In this document: one piece after another, positions 1 to 8,680 of the stretch
How positions within the stretch are numbered: position 1 is the stretch's first letter
How the letters are laid out: each line of letters begins with the position of its first letter
Source: Gillisella vitis
Lineage (GTDB): Bacteria > Pseudomonadota > Alphaproteobacteria > Rhizobiales > Rhizobiaceae
Reading direction: 5' to 3'
Assembly (NCBI RefSeq): GCF_001541345.2
Contig: NZ_LMVL02000007.1
Location: forward strand, 171,257-235,256
Length of the DNA stretch: 64,000 nucleotides
Made by a program: the position numbers and the translations under genes
Notes under the pieces: generated by a model
Told to the model about the DNA's origin: nothing
The model's database searches: none
The model's input: the letters and a program-made list of their open reading frames with translations, nothing else

Positions 1-630
1 GGCCGCTGCCAGTGCATTGTCCTGGACGTTCTGGCCATCAACCACACCTGCCGACGTGATACCGGAGACGCCCTTGATGGTGTCTTCAAAGCCCTTCTGG
101 CGGATATTCTGGATGAAGGAGTTCAGCGCGCCGACAACGCCCAGCTTGGCTTTGCCACCCATGTCCTTCTTGACGTAATCGACGAAGAATTTGCCAATAT
201 CGGCTCCTGCCTTGGCGTTATCGACGCCAATCTGTGCCTTCTGAGGGCCAGCAGGCAAAATGCTGTCGATGGCGACCACCGGAATGCCGGCGTCGGCTGC
301 TTGTTTGACCGCTGGCATGATGCCGTTGACGTCAATGGCCACAACGGCAATACCGTCTACCTTCTGCTGAATATAGGTCTCGATGGCGCTGTTTTGAGCA
401 GCAGGGTCATTGTTGGCGTTGAAAATCACCAGTTTTGCGCCTGCGGCATCTGCGGCCTTCTGGGCACCCTGATTAATCTGGTTGAAAAACAGTGCCTGTT
501 GATTGATCTGCACCAGCGCAAAGGTTTTTTGCGCGGCATTGGCAATTCCTGCGGTCAGGCACAGGCCGGTGAGGGCTGTGACAGCCAAGGCTGCATTGAT
601 GGTTCTACGTGTGAAAGTCCGGGTCATCAT
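1..630 (-). CDS. Sugar ABC transporter substrate-binding protein (RbsB-like), partial
   Basis: N-terminal 210 residues of a periplasmic binding protein; the gene runs off the left edge of the window. A Sec signal peptide is visible (basic start, then a hydrophobic stretch, cleavage near the NAA-QKT site). The mature part has the pentose/ribose-binding fold pattern: FALVQINQQALFFNQI, repeated alternation of strands and helices, and DGIAVVAIDVNGI. In this family such proteins deliver sugars or polyols to an ABC importer. AGAGGA lies just before two adjacent ATG codons (630 or 627). It lies downstream of, and in the same direction as, the LacI-type regulator, which probably controls it. The substrate cannot be told from the sequence. 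Confidence 0.85.
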   Translation of the reverse strand, partial: MMTRTFTRRTINAALAVTALTGLCLTAGIANAAQKTFALVQINQQALFFNQINQGAQKAADAAGAKLVIFNANNDPAAQNSAIETYIQQKVDGIAVVAIDVNGIMPAVKQAADAGIPVVAIDSILPAGPQKAQIGVDNAKAGADIGKFFVDYVKKDMGGKAKLGVVGALNSFIQNIRQKGFEDTIKGVSGITSAGVVDGQNVQDNALAAA

Positions 631-666
631 TCCATCCTCTGGTTATAGGTTTGCCCGTTGCTTTTG

Positions 667-1686
667 TTATTTCGCTGGCGGTGCAACGGAGTTCCGCACG
701 ACGATTTCCACTGGCAGCAATTCCTCCGATGCTTTCGGAGGCTGTTGCCAATCCGTATCAAGAAGCAGCGAAAGAGCGCGACTTCCCATTCCCCGCACCG
801 GCTGACGGATTGCCGTCAACGGCGGGGCAAAAAGATGCAAAGGTCCAACATCATCGAAGCCGATGACGGAAATCTGCTCAGGAATGGAGATCCCTTCCGC
901 TCTGAGCACTTCAATGACGCCAATGGCAATTTCGTCGGAGCTGGCGAAAATCGCGGTCGCCTCGCGGTCTCCTTCCAGAAAACGCCGCGCTGCCTGTCTG
1001 CCAAACTCGGCGGTATAATCACCGCAGTAGCGCTCAATCACCGCATTCTCACCGTGCTTGGCGCGCATGGCGGCTTCAAAGCCGGTAAAGCGGCGCTCGG
1101 TGCTGATCATCACATCCGGCCCGCCAATATAGAGAACATGTCGATGGCCAAAACCGGCGAGATGCTGCCCGGCCAGTTCTCCGCCTTGCTGGTTGTCACA
1201 AAACAGCTTTGGCACGGTCGCATCCGGCACGTCTTCATCGACCACAATCACTTTTCCGGTGCGGTTAATGATCGCCGCCAACTCACCCTGGTCGGGGTGA
1301 TTGGTGATAAAGATCAGGCCATCCACATGGTTGCGCTCCAGCAGACTGAGGTATGCCATCTCGCGGCCCGGGCGGTTTAGCGTAGCGTAGAGCGACAGTG
1401 CCAAACCGCGCAGATCCGCTTCCTCCTCGACGGCAGCCACCAGAGTTGCAAAGAACGGATTGGCAATATCCGGCACCACAAGACCGATGGTGTCCGAGCG
1501 GCCACGGCTGAGACGCCTAGCGTGCGGATTTGGCTGATATTTGAGCGCGACAATGGCGTCTTCAATCCGCTTGCGCGTCTCGCCGGGAAGGTCAAGCGAG
1601 CCATTCAGCATGCGCGACACGGTGGTCACCGACACGCCAGCGGCGGCGGCAACATCCTTTAACCCAGTGACCCGTTCCTTGACCAT
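667..1686 (-). CDS. LacI-family transcriptional regulator
   Basis: A 339-residue DNA-binding repressor-type protein. The N-terminal helix-turn-helix and hinge are clear (GLKDVAAAAGVSVTTVSRML at residues 8-27), followed by the effector domain resembling periplasmic sugar-binding proteins (DTIGLVVPDIANPFF, then a C-terminal VIGFDDVG motif). The start at 1686 is preferred over an in-frame ATG at 1731 because AGGGTGG lies just upstream of it and because the extra codons would overlay an operator-like palindrome. It precedes the sugar-binding protein gene on the same strand, so it probably represses that transporter and itself when the sugar is absent. Confidence 0.9.
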   Translation of the reverse strand: MVKERVTGLKDVAAAAGVSVTTVSRMLNGSLDLPGETRKRIEDAIVALKYQPNPHARRLSRGRSDTIGLVVPDIANPFFATLVAAVEEEADLRGLALSLYATLNRPGREMAYLSLLERNHVDGLIFITNHPDQGELAAIINRTGKVIVVDEDVPDATVPKLFCDNQQGGELAGQHLAGFGHRHVLYIGGPDVMISTERRFTGFEAAMRAKHGENAVIERYCGDYTAEFGRQAARRFLEGDREATAIFASSDEIAIGVIEVLRAEGISIPEQISVIGFDDVGPLHLFAPPLTAIRQPVRGMGSRALSLLLDTDWQQPPKASEELLPVEIVVRNSVAPPAK

Positions 1687-1695
1687 ATCCACCCT

Positions 1696-1722
1696 GTAAA
1701 GCGGTTTAGTAAAGCGCTTTAC
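1696..1722. promoter_or_regulatory. Tandem LacI-type operators
   Basis: A perfect 14-bp palindrome, GTAAAGCGCTTTAC, at 1709-1722 abuts a near-copy, GTAAAGCGGTTTAG, at 1696-1709. The central CG dyad is typical of LacI/GalR operators. The pair sits 10 bp before the chosen start of the LacI-type gene, which fits autoregulation. Confidence 0.75.
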
Positions 1723-2274
1723 AAAGTTCACATAGCCCTGCGCTTTTTGTCAAGCAACCATAAGGCTATTTTTTAGTCGGCGGCGAATGTCGCATAAAAT
1801 GTAAGCGAAAGATTCTATTTATCGTTTCAATGAACATCCTTTTATGGCGTTAAAATCCGAGGACGCATGGACTTAATTTCCAATCTGAGAAGGGACGTCT
1901 GGGATGTTGACTCCATGCCACATACGGCAAGAAGGTCTTCCATATCCGCTGTGCTCAGGGCATGCCGGTGATGGAGCCACACTGCGTAGGTGGCAATTTC
2001 CAGCAGAAAACCAAACACCTTCAGAGAGGGAAATGCGCTCGGAAATTTCATTTCGTCTCGATACCCAAGACGCACGGATCAAACAACTTGGCATTACCAT
2101 CCAGCATATTGCTTACAACCGAACTCAACCAATGATTTTATATTTGGTCCGATTTCGTACAAAAGTTGTTGCGCTGCACGGTTTTTAACGCCATCATCAT
2201 ATGCGTCGCCAGCCACGCAAGGGCGCAGGCGTTTGAAAGAGACTCGTGCTTTCGCCTCGTTCATGGAGAGCACG
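1723..2274. other. Intergenic stretch without a convincing gene
   Basis: About 550 bases between the LacI-type gene and the Crp/Fnr-type gene. A 69-codon frame on the minus strand (ATG at 2051, stop at 1842) is the best small candidate, but its ribosome-binding site is weak and I recognise no family. The left part should hold the promoter of the LacI-type gene and the right part that of the Crp/Fnr-type gene. Confidence 0.5.
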
Positions 2275-3042
2275 ATGTCCGGACAACATGCCAGCTTGTT
2301 TGAAAACCGCCTGCTTCGAGCGCTTTCGCCGGCCGACCTTCATTTACTTGTTCCCAGCCTCGAGCGAGTGCAGCTCAGTCTCCGGCAATCGCTTGAGACA
2401 GCACATCAGCCGATCGATCGCGTCTATTTTCTTGAGTCTGGCCTGGGTTCCGTGGTTGCCAGCAAAGATGGCGGCACGACAGTCGAAGTCGGCCTGTTCG
2501 GCCGCGACGGCATGACAGGCACGTCCATCGCCTTGGGTGATACGGAAAGTCCGTTCGATTGCTTCACACAGATGGACGGTTCTGCGATGCGCATTTCGGC
2601 TGACAACCTGCGTAAAGCCATGTCCAAAAGCATCGCGGTTACAGACCTGCTCATCCACTATGCGCGCTCGCTTGGTATACAGACGACTTATACGGCTCTT
2701 GCGAACGGCCAAATCAAGCTGGAGGAGCGGCTGGCGCGGTGGATTCTGATGGTGGATGATCGCGTCGATCATGGCAGTTTTCTTGTGACCCATGAGTTTC
2801 TCGCAATGATGCTCGGGGTCCGACGCCCCGGCGTCACGGTGGCGTTACAGATTCTCGAGTCCAGCCATCTGATCAGGTCGCAGCGCGGCGAGATTGTCGT
2901 CAAAGACCGAGAAGGGCTCATAAGACTCACCAAAGGCACATATGGCCCGTCCGAGGAAGAATATGAGCGCTTGACCGGCATTCGTCTTGGGAAATCCAAA
3001 CCGGTTCCAAAGGACGATACACCTCTTGCAACACCTGCCTGA
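2275..3042 (+). CDS. Crp/Fnr-family transcriptional regulator
   Basis: 255 residues with an N-terminal cyclic-nucleotide-binding-like jelly roll (RVYFLESGLGSVV, VEVGLFGRDGMTG) and a C-terminal winged helix (FLAMMLGVRRPGVTVALQIL, then SSHLIRSQRGEIVVKDREGL). No cysteine cluster for an iron-sulfur centre is seen, so it is not a classical oxygen-sensing FNR. The ATG at 2275 has GGAG six to seven bases upstream; an ATG at 2263 in the same frame lacks this. The frame stays open far upstream but that part has no resemblance to the family. The neighbouring small gene downstream may be co-transcribed. Effector and targets are unknown. Confidence 0.88.
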   Translation: MSGQHASLFENRLLRALSPADLHLLVPSLERVQLSLRQSLETAHQPIDRVYFLESGLGSVVASKDGGTTVEVGLFGRDGMTGTSIALGDTESPFDCFTQMDGSAMRISADNLRKAMSKSIAVTDLLIHYARSLGIQTTYTALANGQIKLEERLARWILMVDDRVDHGSFLVTHEFLAMMLGVRRPGVTVALQILESSHLIRSQRGEIVVKDREGLIRLTKGTYGPSEEEYERLTGIRLGKSKPVPKDDTPLATPA

Positions 3043-3083
3043 AAAGCCACCGGCGCAAATCCGGCAACCGTTGAGGACCAGAC

Positions 3084-3290
3084 ATGACCTCAATATATGA
3101 CCGACCGATCGACACAACATCCGACGCCAGTCTTCTGGATGCATTCACTGAAGCCTGCGCACAACATGGAATTTCGCCTGACGGCGACGATGGTTGCGAT
3201 CTTGCAACCATTCTTAATCGCGCGTTTGACCGAGGCATCACCAGCAAGGATGCGCTTATCGCTCTTGTCCTAAACCTGGTCACGGAATGA
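3084..3290 (+). CDS. Small acidic hypothetical protein
   Basis: 68 residues, acidic, no signal peptide or membrane segment. A good ribosome-binding site (TGAGGA) precedes the ATG, and the gene follows the Crp/Fnr-type gene by 41 bases, so the two are probably one transcript. The sequence has a helical look (ASLLDAFTEACAQHGI, then LATILNRAFDRGI). I do not recognise the family and assign no function. Confidence 0.6.
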   Translation: MTSIYDRPIDTTSDASLLDAFTEACAQHGISPDGDDGCDLATILNRAFDRGITSKDALIALVLNLVTE

Positions 3291-3348
3291 AATGAGACCA
3301 ACATCTTCCGATATAATTGCGCAGTTTCTAGCAACGAATTCGAGGGGA

Positions 3349-3385
3349 CAATACGAGGATTCATTGAAAATGACTCCTCGTATTG
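3349..3385. terminator. Near-perfect hairpin, possible terminator
   Basis: CAATACGAGGA pairs with TCCTCGTATTG, then after one mismatch TCATT pairs with AATGA around a GAA loop: 16 of 17 possible pairs. CTTTTG follows on the plus strand, about 95 bases after the small protein at 3084-3290, so it may end that transcript. The T run is short. Confidence 0.5.
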
Positions 3386-3539
3386 CTTTTGAAAGCATCT
3401 CAAGCCTCTGATATATTTGAGATATGTTCAATTCTTTCAAATCGAGGAAGCGTCAGCATCTTCGAGACCTGGTATCACTGCAATAATCGAACGTTTGGCA
3501 ATTGGGATTGGGTCGGTGGCTTGGCATCCTTGCGGCAAG

Positions 3540-3579
3540 CTCATTCACCGGCATGACATCCGTCATGCCGGTGAATGAG
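3540..3579. repeat. Perfect 18-bp inverted repeat with 4-base loop
   Basis: CTCATTCACCGGCATGAC and its exact complement are separated by ATCC. It lies just beyond the stop codon of the minus-strand binding-protein gene at 3613. Neither strand has a T run after it, so it is not a standard intrinsic terminator; it may protect the 3' end of the mRNA or be a palindromic repeat element. Confidence 0.7.
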
Positions 3580-3612
3580 ATCTATATCCCCAATCAAGTT
3601 TAGGGTTATTGA

Positions 3613-4452
3613 TTATGGAATTGGATCGAACTTCAATTCGCTCAGTTTCACAACCTTGTCGGTGCGGGTCATTTTATATTCGGTATCCGGGCCAAGCCAT
3701 TTGTTCCAGATCTTGTTGATTTCGCCATCCGCATCAAGGGCGCGCAGCGTATCATTGATCTTGGCGGTCAGGGCAGGCTCGTCCTTTTTCATGCCAACGC
3801 CGATGGGCTGATAGAGCATCGGATCATCAATCATCCGCATCTTCTTGCCCTTGGTCTGGGATTCGTTGACGAATTTGGTGGTGGTCATGGTGTTGGCAAC
3901 CATGCCTTCTGCCTTGCCCTGCTGAACGGCGAGATAGGCCGATGCCGTATCCTGGAAGGTCAGCGGGTCCGACTTGTTGAGCTTGATCGACATCTCGGAT
4001 GTAGAACCCTTGGTCGAGGCCAAACGCTTGCCGGTGAAATCAGCCTTGGTCTTGCCGGAATTGTCGTCAGGAACAATCAGCATTTCCTTGGCAAGGTAGT
4101 AAGGGTCGCTGAACTGAATCTGTTCGGCGCGGCTCAAAGTGTAGGCGAGATTGGCAACGGTGATATCAACGCGGCCAAGCTTGACTTCCGGCACGCGGGC
4201 TTCCACCGATACCGGCTTGATTTCGGCCTTCACGCCCAGTTTTGCAGCAATGGCGTTGCACAGATCAACGTCAAAGCCAGCCATTTCGCGGGTCTTGGGG
4301 TCTGGAGAAGCAAAAGGGGGAACATCGGCGAAGGTTGCGCAACGCAGGGTCTTGGCGGCCATGATATCGGCCAGCTGATCGGCGCTTGCAGGGGCTGCAA
4401 TGGCGGTGGTGGCGGCAAGCGCCAGACCTAGGGTGATGCATTTCATGTTCAT
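3613..4452 (-). CDS. Amino acid ABC transporter substrate-binding protein
   Basis: 279 residues. A Sec signal peptide (hydrophobic run to PASA-DQ) is followed by the family-3 solute-binding fold: TLRCATFADVPPFA, MAGFDVDLCNAIAAKLG, RVDITVANLAYTLSRAEQIQFSDPYY. This class captures polar amino acids or related compounds in the periplasm. The ATG at 4452 has AGGAGA seven bases upstream. It is the last gene of a five-gene transcript (SDR, two permeases, ATPase, this gene) and ends just before a perfect hairpin at 3540-3579. Ligand not predictable. Confidence 0.92.
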   Translation of the reverse strand: MNMKCITLGLALAATTAIAAPASADQLADIMAAKTLRCATFADVPPFASPDPKTREMAGFDVDLCNAIAAKLGVKAEIKPVSVEARVPEVKLGRVDITVANLAYTLSRAEQIQFSDPYYLAKEMLIVPDDNSGKTKADFTGKRLASTKGSTSEMSIKLNKSDPLTFQDTASAYLAVQQGKAEGMVANTMTTTKFVNESQTKGKKMRMIDDPMLYQPIGVGMKKDEPALTAKINDTLRALDADGEINKIWNKWLGPDTEYKMTRTDKVVKLSELKFDPIP

Positions 4453-4527
4453 TGCTGTTCTCCTTGGTTTTTATTGTGATGGTACGTAGGTGGTTTGGTC
4501 CTTTTTGCCCGTTTCTGAGATTGAGCC

Positions 4528-5295
4528 TTAGTGGCGCAACTCTGAGAGAAAACGCTGGGCGCGGGGATGGGTAGGATTGGTGAAAAAGGTTTCCGGCGGA
4601 GCCATTTCCAGAATTTGTCCGGCATCGATAAACCAGATGTGGTCGGCCACGTCGCGGGCAAAGCCCATTTCATGGGTCACGCACATCATGGTCATGCCAT
4701 CGGCGGCAAGGCTTTTCATCACCGCCAAGACTTCGCCGACCATTTCCGGGTCCAGCGCGCTGGTTGGCTCATCAAACAGCATCACGGGCGGTTCCATAGC
4801 AAGCGCCCGGGCAATGGCCACGCGCTGCTGCTGGCCGCCAGACAATTGTGCCGGATAGGCATTGGCTTTGTCAGCGAGGCCAACCCGGTCCAGCAACCGA
4901 ATGGCCTTATCATGGGCCACATCCGGGGAAACGCCTTTGACCCGCACGGGCGACATGGCGACGTTATCGACAACAGACAAGTGCGGAAACAGGTTAAAGC
5001 TCTGGAACACAAAGCCAATCTGGCTGCGCAGGGCATTGAGCTGCTTTGTGCGCATTGGCACATGCACTTCTTGCCCCTCGAAGGAAATCGAGCCGCTGCT
5101 GATTTCCTCAAGACGATTAATGGTGCGGATCAGGGTTGATTTGCCAGAGCCAGAGGGGCCGCAAATCACCACAACCTCGCCCCGGTTGACATGGGCATCA
5201 ACACCTTTGAGCACTTCGTAATTGCCATAGCTCTTGCGAACCTTGGACAGCGTGATGGTTTGCTGCTTTTCAATGGCTGGCTTGGATAAGGGCAT
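4528..5295 (-). CDS. Amino acid ABC transporter ATP-binding protein (GlnQ-like)
   Basis: 255 residues with Walker A (GPSGSGKST), the ABC signature LSGGQQQRVAIARAL, Walker B (VMLFDEPTSALDPE) and the switch histidine in CVTHEMGFA. These mark the polar amino acid uptake subfamily. It powers import together with the two permeases encoded just upstream. GGAG precedes the ATG by about eight bases and the gap to the upstream permease is only a few bases. Confidence 0.93.
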   Translation of the reverse strand: MPLSKPAIEKQQTITLSKVRKSYGNYEVLKGVDAHVNRGEVVVICGPSGSGKSTLIRTINRLEEISSGSISFEGQEVHVPMRTKQLNALRSQIGFVFQSFNLFPHLSVVDNVAMSPVRVKGVSPDVAHDKAIRLLDRVGLADKANAYPAQLSGGQQQRVAIARALAMEPPVMLFDEPTSALDPEMVGEVLAVMKSLAADGMTMMCVTHEMGFARDVADHIWFIDAGQILEMAPPETFFTNPTHPRAQRFLSELRH

Positions 5296-5300
5296 GGCTT

Positions 5301-6053
5301 CTACTCCGAGACAAGTTGAGGCGTGATGCTGGGGGCGTCGTCGCCTTTACCGGACAGACCGGCGCGGCGGCGGGAGATGCTGCCCTCCAACCGTTTGGCG
5401 GCATGGGTCAGGCTCCAGCAAATCACGTAATAGATCAGGGCAAGGATCAGGTAGACCTGAAACGGCTGGGTCAGCAGGTCATTGTTGACCTGATTGGCGG
5501 CAAAGGTCAGGTCCGGCACATTGATGACAGAACCGAGCGTCGTGTCCTTGATGGTCGAGACGAAGGTGGACAGGATACTGGGAATGACATTGTACAGCGC
5601 CTGCGGCAGAACCACATAGCGCATGGCGCTGGGATAGCTGTGCCCAAGGGCTTTTGCCGCTTCCATCTGTCCGTGGCCGAGAGCAACAATGCCGCTTCGG
5701 ACAACTTCACTGAGAAAGCAGCTTTGGTAAACCACCAGCGTTGTCAGCATGGTGACAAAGCTTGGCACATCGGCACCCGTGAGCAGCGGTACCAGAAAAT
5801 AGCACCACAAAATCAGCATCAGCAACGGCACGCCGCGGGTGACATAGACCAGGAAGGTGACCGGCCAACGTAGCGTGCGCCATTTGGACATGCGCGCAAG
5901 GGCCAGAAGAATGCTAAGTGGAAAGGCCAGTGCGATGCTGAGAACTGACAGGATCAGCGTGTTGGCAAGGCCACCAAGCGGACCATTGGGATATTGGCCG
6001 ATCAACAACAGCAACCAATAATCCTGCACAATCTTGATGATGTCATGGATCAT
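5301..6053 (-). CDS. Amino acid ABC transporter permease
   Basis: 250 residues of the His/Glu/Gln/Arg/opine permease type. Hydrophobic segments include LANTLILSVLSIALAFPLSI, and the EAA loop reads GQMEAAKALGHSYPSAMRYVVLPQA, which contacts the ATPase. The ATG overlaps the stop of the preceding permease by four bases (ATGA). It would form the channel with that partner. Confidence 0.92.
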   Translation of the reverse strand: MIHDIIKIVQDYWLLLLIGQYPNGPLGGLANTLILSVLSIALAFPLSILLALARMSKWRTLRWPVTFLVYVTRGVPLLMLILWCYFLVPLLTGADVPSFVTMLTTLVVYQSCFLSEVVRSGIVALGHGQMEAAKALGHSYPSAMRYVVLPQALYNVIPSILSTFVSTIKDTTLGSVINVPDLTFAANQVNNDLLTQPFQVYLILALIYYVICWSLTHAAKRLEGSISRRRAGLSGKGDDAPSITPQLVSE

Positions 6054-6757
6054 GAACGGATACCCCTTGCATGATCAACGCGCCATGACAGATACGCGCC
6101 CCCAGCCATGATCAATAGCGAGAAAAACAGATACAGCACTGTGCCAATCAGATAGCTCTCAAAGGTTCTGAAGGTGATGTTTTCAATTTCCTTCACCGCA
6201 TGGGTAAGCTCTGACGCACCAACAACAATCGCAAGACTGCTGTTTTTAAACAGTGAGACCGTATGATTGATCAGCGGCGGCAGCGCATTGCGCACCCCTT
6301 GCGGGATCATCACGTACCGCATGGCCGAGATGTAGCCGTGGCCCAAAGCGCGGGCTGCTTCCATCTGGCCGGGGCTGATCGAGCGCAGGCCGGAGCGCAG
6401 GTCTTCACTGAAATACGCCGCCTGACACAGTCCAAGTCCGATGACCGCAAAGATGGTTTCGGCATTGTGGTTGACAAGCCAAGCGCTGAGGCCACTGGGC
6501 ATCAGGGTGAAAATGCCGAAATACCACAACACCAGTTGCACCAAAGTTGGCACATTACGGTGATAGGAAACATAGGCCGTTACAATGGCATTGCCGATAC
6601 CCCCCGGCGAAAACCGCAGCGCCAGCAGCAAAACCGCGAGTGTCATCGCCAAAACCCATGAGCCGATGGCGATAATAAAGGTCATCTCAATGCCGTGCAG
6701 CAGCATGGAGACATAGTCTGGATTGCCGAGAATTGCTGAGAGATCGAACCCCTTCAA
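6050..6757 (-). CDS. Amino acid ABC transporter permease
   Basis: 235 residues, second permease of the pair, with the EAA loop GQMEAARALGHGYISAMRYV and about five hydrophobic segments. The likely start is a TTG at 6757 that overlaps the stop of the SDR gene (TTGA); GGAGGAG lies about eight bases upstream of it, and no ATG or GTG is better placed. The four-base overlaps on both sides indicate translational coupling within the operon. Confidence 0.9.
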   Translation of the reverse strand: MKGFDLSAILGNPDYVSMLLHGIEMTFIIAIGSWVLAMTLAVLLLALRFSPGGIGNAIVTAYVSYHRNVPTLVQLVLWYFGIFTLMPSGLSAWLVNHNAETIFAVIGLGLCQAAYFSEDLRSGLRSISPGQMEAARALGHGYISAMRYVMIPQGVRNALPPLINHTVSLFKNSSLAIVVGASELTHAVKEIENITFRTFESYLIGTVLYLFFSLLIMAGGAYLSWRVDHARGIRS

Positions 6758-7506
6758 GGCTTCCGCTCCTCCGGCTTGGCCGTCTGCAATCCGCCCATCA
6801 CCTGAAGGGTGGGGGTGATTTCCATATGGCCGATGTTAACGGCAATGGGTGCGGCAATGGCAAAGGCAATGGCATCGGCAATGTCGGACGCCTGCGGCAA
6901 TTCAAAGCCATCGATAAAGCGCTCGCGCACCGATGGATCATCGCCATGCACATGGGTGAAAATATCGGTTGCAACGCGACCGGGGCAGATTTCCGTCACG
7001 CGCACCCGCTTGCCAAAGGCATCAATGCGCAGCTGGTTGGACAGCATGCTAACGCCAGCCTTGGTGGCGTGATAGGAGGAGTTTCCGCCAAAATTATACT
7101 GGGCGGCAATGGATGAGATATTGATGACGTGGCCACGATCGCGCGCCACCATGCCTGGCACAACCATGCGGCACAGATGCAAGACAGCCCGCAGGTTCAC
7201 ATCCACCAGCAGGTCAATATCGCCGTCTTCGGCTTCCAGAAACTTCTTTGGACGGTCAACACCGGCATTATTGACGAGAATATCAAATGGAATTTTGGAT
7301 GTGAGGTCCGCCAGGGCGGCGCGGTCCGTGACGTCAATCACATGGGCAATGCAGCCGGTTTTCTCGGAAAGCTGCTTGAGAAGATCACCACTTCTGGCAA
7401 CCGCATGCACTTCAACATTCTCAGCGCACAGCCGCTCCACAATAGCGGCTCCGATCCCGGAGGATGCGCCAGTGACGAGCGCAGTTTTGTAATCCGAAAA
7501 TGGCAT
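6754..7506 (-). CDS. Short-chain dehydrogenase/reductase (YdfG-like)
   Basis: 250 residues of the classical SDR type: nucleotide-binding GASSGIG near residue 15, NNAG near residue 87, catalytic Ser-Tyr-Lys in SSIAAQYNFGGNSSYHATK. Such enzymes oxidise hydroxy groups or reduce carbonyls with NAD(P). It resembles the family that acts on serine, 3-hydroxy acids and related amino acids. It is first in the operon with an amino acid importer, so it probably acts on the imported compound. AGAGGA precedes the ATG. An LTTR-type dyad lies 77-91 bases upstream. Confidence 0.88.
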   Translation of the reverse strand: MPFSDYKTALVTGASSGIGAAIVERLCAENVEVHAVARSGDLLKQLSEKTGCIAHVIDVTDRAALADLTSKIPFDILVNNAGVDRPKKFLEAEDGDIDLLVDVNLRAVLHLCRMVVPGMVARDRGHVINISSIAAQYNFGGNSSYHATKAGVSMLSNQLRIDAFGKRVRVTEICPGRVATDIFTHVHGDDPSVRERFIDGFELPQASDIADAIAFAIAAPIAVNIGHMEITPTLQVMGGLQTAKPEERKP

Positions 7507-7582
7507 CTGACGTCCTCTTTTGTTCTTGGGAAAGACTAGCGAAGCTTTAGTCTGAGCGATAATGCCGATTATATGTGGAGTG

Positions 7583-7597
7583 ATAAGCCTATCTTAT
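7583..7597. promoter_or_regulatory. LysR-type regulator binding site
   Basis: ATAAG-CCTAT-CTTAT is a perfect 5-bp inverted repeat that contains the T-N11-A core of LysR-family sites. It lies in the 239-base divergent region between the SDR-ABC operon and the lysR gene, where such a site is expected. Confidence 0.6.
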
Positions 7598-7745
7598 GAG
7601 CTTGGTGGCAATTGCCCAAAAACTGGTCGTCATGATCGCACAACCCGCCTATGTCAGCTCAGAACCTTGTTTTACCCATTTACGGCGTGACGGCTGCTGC
7701 CTAGTGTGAAGACTTGACCCCATAGAATTCGAGTTTACTCCCCCC

Positions 7746-8651
7746 ATGGATATCAGGCGCTTCAAGTCATTTATCGTGATTGTCGATACCGGTAGCATCA
7801 CCCGCGCAGCCGATATTCTGCACATCGCCCAGCCTGCCCTGAGCCAACAGCTTGCCTCGCTGGAAGAGCATTTTGGCACAAAGCTTTTGCTGCGCAGCCA
7901 GCAGGGCGTGGTGATGACCGATGCGGGCGCGCAAGTTTATCGTCACGCACAAATGATTTTGCGGCAGATGGATCAGGCCCACGCCGATGTTCTGGCGGCA
8001 GGCAAGCATCTGGCCGGGCGGGTATCAGTTGGGTTGGCACCGTTTAGCAGTGCGGCCACGCTCTCGTTTGAGTTGCTGGCGGAAACACGCAGGCTTTATC
8101 CGGGCATTGTGCTGCATCTGACCGAAAGCGTGGGGCAGGCCTATAGCCAGATGTTGATGAACAACAAGCTGGAAATCGCCCTCATTCATGGCACGGGGCC
8201 AATGAAGGGCGTTCATTTTGATCCACTGTTGCGCGAGGATTTCTTTCTGGTGGCCCATGAGGATTTTGGCATTGAGGCGGATGACAAGCCGCTCTCGGTT
8301 GCCAATCTGGAGGAGCTGCCTTTTTTGCTGCCGCCACCCTATAATTTTGTGCGCCGGGCTGTAGACATGGCCTTTGCCCGCAGCCGTACCAAGCTGAACG
8401 TGATTGGCGAGGTGGAGGTTATTCGCACCCTGACACGCGCCGTGAGTGGCGGGGTTGGCGCAACTATCATGCCCAAGGCGGTGGCCGACCGCATCACCGC
8501 AGAAGCCAGCAGCCAGATCATCTGCCGCACCCTGTCGCCACAGATTGAAGAAACCCTGTCACTCTGCGTGTCGGAACACGCGCAATTGTCTGATTCCGCC
8601 GTGGCAGTCAGGGATATTTTGCTGCGTTTGACGCGGCAGTTGAAGGTGTGA
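7746..8651 (+). CDS. LysR-family transcriptional regulator
   Basis: 301 residues. The N-terminal winged helix is typical (MDIRRFKSFIVIVDTGSITR, then AADILHIAQPALSQQLASLE), and the rest is the two-lobed effector domain. It resembles the Nac/CysB-like branch by its opening. It is divergent from the SDR and amino acid ABC operon and probably activates it. The ATG at 7746 is preceded by a C-rich run without a clear Shine-Dalgarno sequence, so initiation may be weak or leaderless; no better start is visible. Confidence 0.88.
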   Translation: MDIRRFKSFIVIVDTGSITRAADILHIAQPALSQQLASLEEHFGTKLLLRSQQGVVMTDAGAQVYRHAQMILRQMDQAHADVLAAGKHLAGRVSVGLAPFSSAATLSFELLAETRRLYPGIVLHLTESVGQAYSQMLMNNKLEIALIHGTGPMKGVHFDPLLREDFFLVAHEDFGIEADDKPLSVANLEELPFLLPPPYNFVRRAVDMAFARSRTKLNVIGEVEVIRTLTRAVSGGVGATIMPKAVADRITAEASSQIICRTLSPQIEETLSLCVSEHAQLSDSAVAVRDILLRLTRQLKV

Positions 8652-8680
8652 GTGAGCAATCTCACATTGTGGGGTAAGAA

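Noticed and set aside
1904..2188. 94-codon plus-strand frame before the Crp/Fnr gene
   Set aside because: No ribosome-binding site or similarity, and it overlaps other short frames in a region that looks non-coding.
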